Assembly (NCBI GenBank): GCA_947446335.1
Contig: CANFGA010000179.1
Coordinates: 1 to 6,712, forward strand
Source of the DNA: Oxalobacteraceae bacterium
Lineage (GTDB): Bacteria; Pseudomonadota; Gammaproteobacteria; Burkholderiales; Burkholderiaceae_D
Length of the DNA: 6,712 nucleotides
Direction: 5' to 3'
The translations under genes and the position numbers were made by a program. Positions 5,811-6,712 of this stretch are shown piece by piece. The notes below the pieces were generated by a model. That model was given only the letters and a program-made list of their open reading frames with translations. It had not been told where the DNA came from and did not search any database. Within the stretch, counting starts at the first letter, position 1. Every line of letters begins with the position of its first letter.

Positions 5811-6135
5811 AGACCCACAAGGGCGCATCGACATACAGCCATTGAGCAAGCCAGTGTTCGATGAAGCTGCCGCTGTAGCCTTGCGCGCCAGCGCGCTCGC
5901 GCAAGTGCATCTCCAGCGTGGTCAACGGACAGGTGATGCCGAGCCAGGCCTCGGCCACGACGATGGCAATACTCAGCAGATGCGCCAGCCTGAGCCAAAG
6001 GCGATTGACCCATGGCCAGTGCCACACATTGCCAACGATAATCAGAAGCAGGCCGCTGACGGCAAATGCGACAACGCCGACATGCAGCGTCAGCACCATG
6101 TCGGCAAGCAACTGCCAGTTCCTGTCACCTACCAT
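5695..6135 (-). CDS. DUF2784 family small integral membrane protein
   Basis: This is a 146-residue membrane protein with three predicted transmembrane helices at about 14-36, 47-67 and 104-126. Two family signatures are present: CPLTTLE (69-75) and GYSGSFIEH (86-94). They follow an N-terminal LADMVLTLHVGVVAFAV segment typical of DUF2784. The function of this family is unknown to me. The start at 6135 is supported by GGAG six bases upstream, and TAAAAT (6173-6168) could serve as a -10 box, though no good -35 is seen. The last ten or so residues (GTHVPDESAL) extend beyond the conserved region and border the broken nitroreductase gene, so the C-terminus may be slightly altered by the rearrangement. 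The gene otherwise looks intact and lies 92 bases downstream of the GntP-like gene. Confidence 0.85.
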   Translation of the reverse strand: MVGDRNWQLLADMVLTLHVGVVAFAVSGLLLIIVGNVWHWPWVNRLWLRLAHLLSIAIVVAEAWLGITCPLTTLEMHLRERAGAQGYSGSFIEHWLAQWLYVDAPLWVFTLAYSLFGLAVLLAWWRFPPTSKRVSQGTHVPDESAL

Positions 6136-6227
6136 CTGTCACTCCACTTGCCGATTTTCGCTAACTGATTTTAGCCGATCAATGGTGACGATCGCATCGC
6201 GTGGTGCAATGGCGCAAATCCGCGGTG

Positions 6228-6712
6228 TTATACGATCCCGGTCGCGTAGTAGACGCCGATGATGACGAACACGGCAGCGGTCTTGATCAGCGTGATAACG
6301 AAAATGTTCTTGTAAGCCTGGCGATGGGTCAGGCCGGTCACCGCCAGCAAGGTGATGACCGCGCCATTGTGCGGCAAGGTATCCATGCCGCCGCTGGCCA
6401 TCGCCGCGACCCGGTGAAACACTTCCAGTGGGATGCCGGCCGCCTGCGCATTCAAGATGAAGGTGTCCGCCATCGCGGCCAGCGCGATGCTCATCCCGCC
6501 CGACGCGGAACCGGTCACGCCGGCCAGCGTGCTGACCGAAATGGCGACATTCATCAAGGGATCGGGGATCGCCTTCAAAGCGCCGCTGATCGCAACAAAA
6601 CCGGGCATGGCGGCGATCACGGCGCCAAAACCATACTCAGACGCGGTGTTCATCGACGCCAGCAGCGCGCCGCCGACGGCGGCCTTGCTGCCTTCGGCAA
6701 ATTTCTTGCTGA
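6228..6712 (-). CDS. GntP-family permease, C-terminal part (partial)
   Basis: The visible 160 residues run from SKKFAEGSKAAVGGALLASM through to YYATGIV and TAA at 6230-6228. The start lies beyond the window. Hydrophobic spans and Gly/Ser/Ala-rich segments fit a transporter of the GntP family, which imports gluconate or other small organic acids with protons across the inner membrane. Segments that look typical are ASMNTASEYGFGAVIAAMPG, GVTGSASGGMSIALAAMADT and MASGGMDTLPHNGAVITLLA. The last resembles members that I recall beside 3-hydroxybutyrate genes in betaproteobacteria, so a hydroxybutyrate-type substrate is possible but not shown. The gene appears intact at its 3' end. Between it and the DUF2784 gene (6136-6227) no terminator or other gene is evident. 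Confidence 0.88.
   Translation of the reverse strand, partial: SKKFAEGSKAAVGGALLASMNTASEYGFGAVIAAMPGFVAISGALKAIPDPLMNVAISVSTLAGVTGSASGGMSIALAAMADTFILNAQAAGIPLEVFHRVAAMASGGMDTLPHNGAVITLLAVTGLTHRQAYKNIFVITLIKTAAVFVIIGVYYATGIV

Noticed and set aside
5328..5849. Long N-terminal extension of the BON reading frame, which stays open to 5849
   Set aside because: The extra residues are Arg/Cys-rich with no family resemblance, cross the FNR/ANR-type site and overlap the nitroreductase fragment. A good ribosome binding site places the start at 5327.

Overview
The window looks like a proteobacterial chromosome, most likely betaproteobacterial (Burkholderiales, perhaps near Oxalobacteraceae). This is inferred from the fairly high GC content, the FNR/ANR-type box next to BON and nitroreductase genes, and the GntP and DUF2784 proteins. 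The genus cannot be fixed from the sequence alone. Nearly all genes lie on the minus strand. No rRNA, tRNA, CRISPR array or recognisable insertion sequence was seen.

Right to left, in the direction of minus-strand transcription. (a) 6228-6712 is the C-terminal part of a GntP-family permease, cut by the window edge. (b) 5695-6135 is an intact small DUF2784 membrane protein. (c) 5550-5810 on the plus strand is a nitroreductase fragment: about 43 N-terminal residues fit the family, then the reading frame runs into unrelated sequence and overlaps the end of the DUF2784 gene. (d) 4677-5327 is a cytoplasmic protein with three BON domains, divergent from the nitroreductase remnant. The 222-bp gap between them holds a perfect FNR/ANR-type palindrome at 5440-5459. 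(e) A possible 48-codon ORF with a good ribosome binding site follows the BON gene at 4516-4662. (f) A sharply AT-rich block at about 4438-4520, full of dyads and 10-bp-phased repeats, forms the promoter/operator zone of the next operon.

(g) From 4437 down to 146 there is a tightly coupled three-gene operon. It encodes a 76-residue excisionase-like HTH protein, a 1064-residue SNF2-like helicase with what looks like a degenerate phospholipase-D-like N-terminus, and a DUF4391 protein carrying a Gln-rich tandem repeat. The first junction has a 3-bp gap and the second a 4-bp ATGA overlap. From recall, helicase-DUF4391 pairs occur in bacterial defence loci, often beside type III-like Mod/Res genes, so this operon is the best candidate here for a less-described defence module. 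No methyltransferase or nuclease gene is visible. The DUF4391 gene ends 145 bp from the window edge, and that stretch holds only an ambiguous ORF end, so whether the system is complete cannot be decided from this window.

A working model is that the HTH protein binds the repeats overlapping its own start and controls the operon, while the helicase and DUF4391 protein act together on nucleic acid. The BON/nitroreductase side is an ordinary low-oxygen/stress locus with a decayed nitroreductase.
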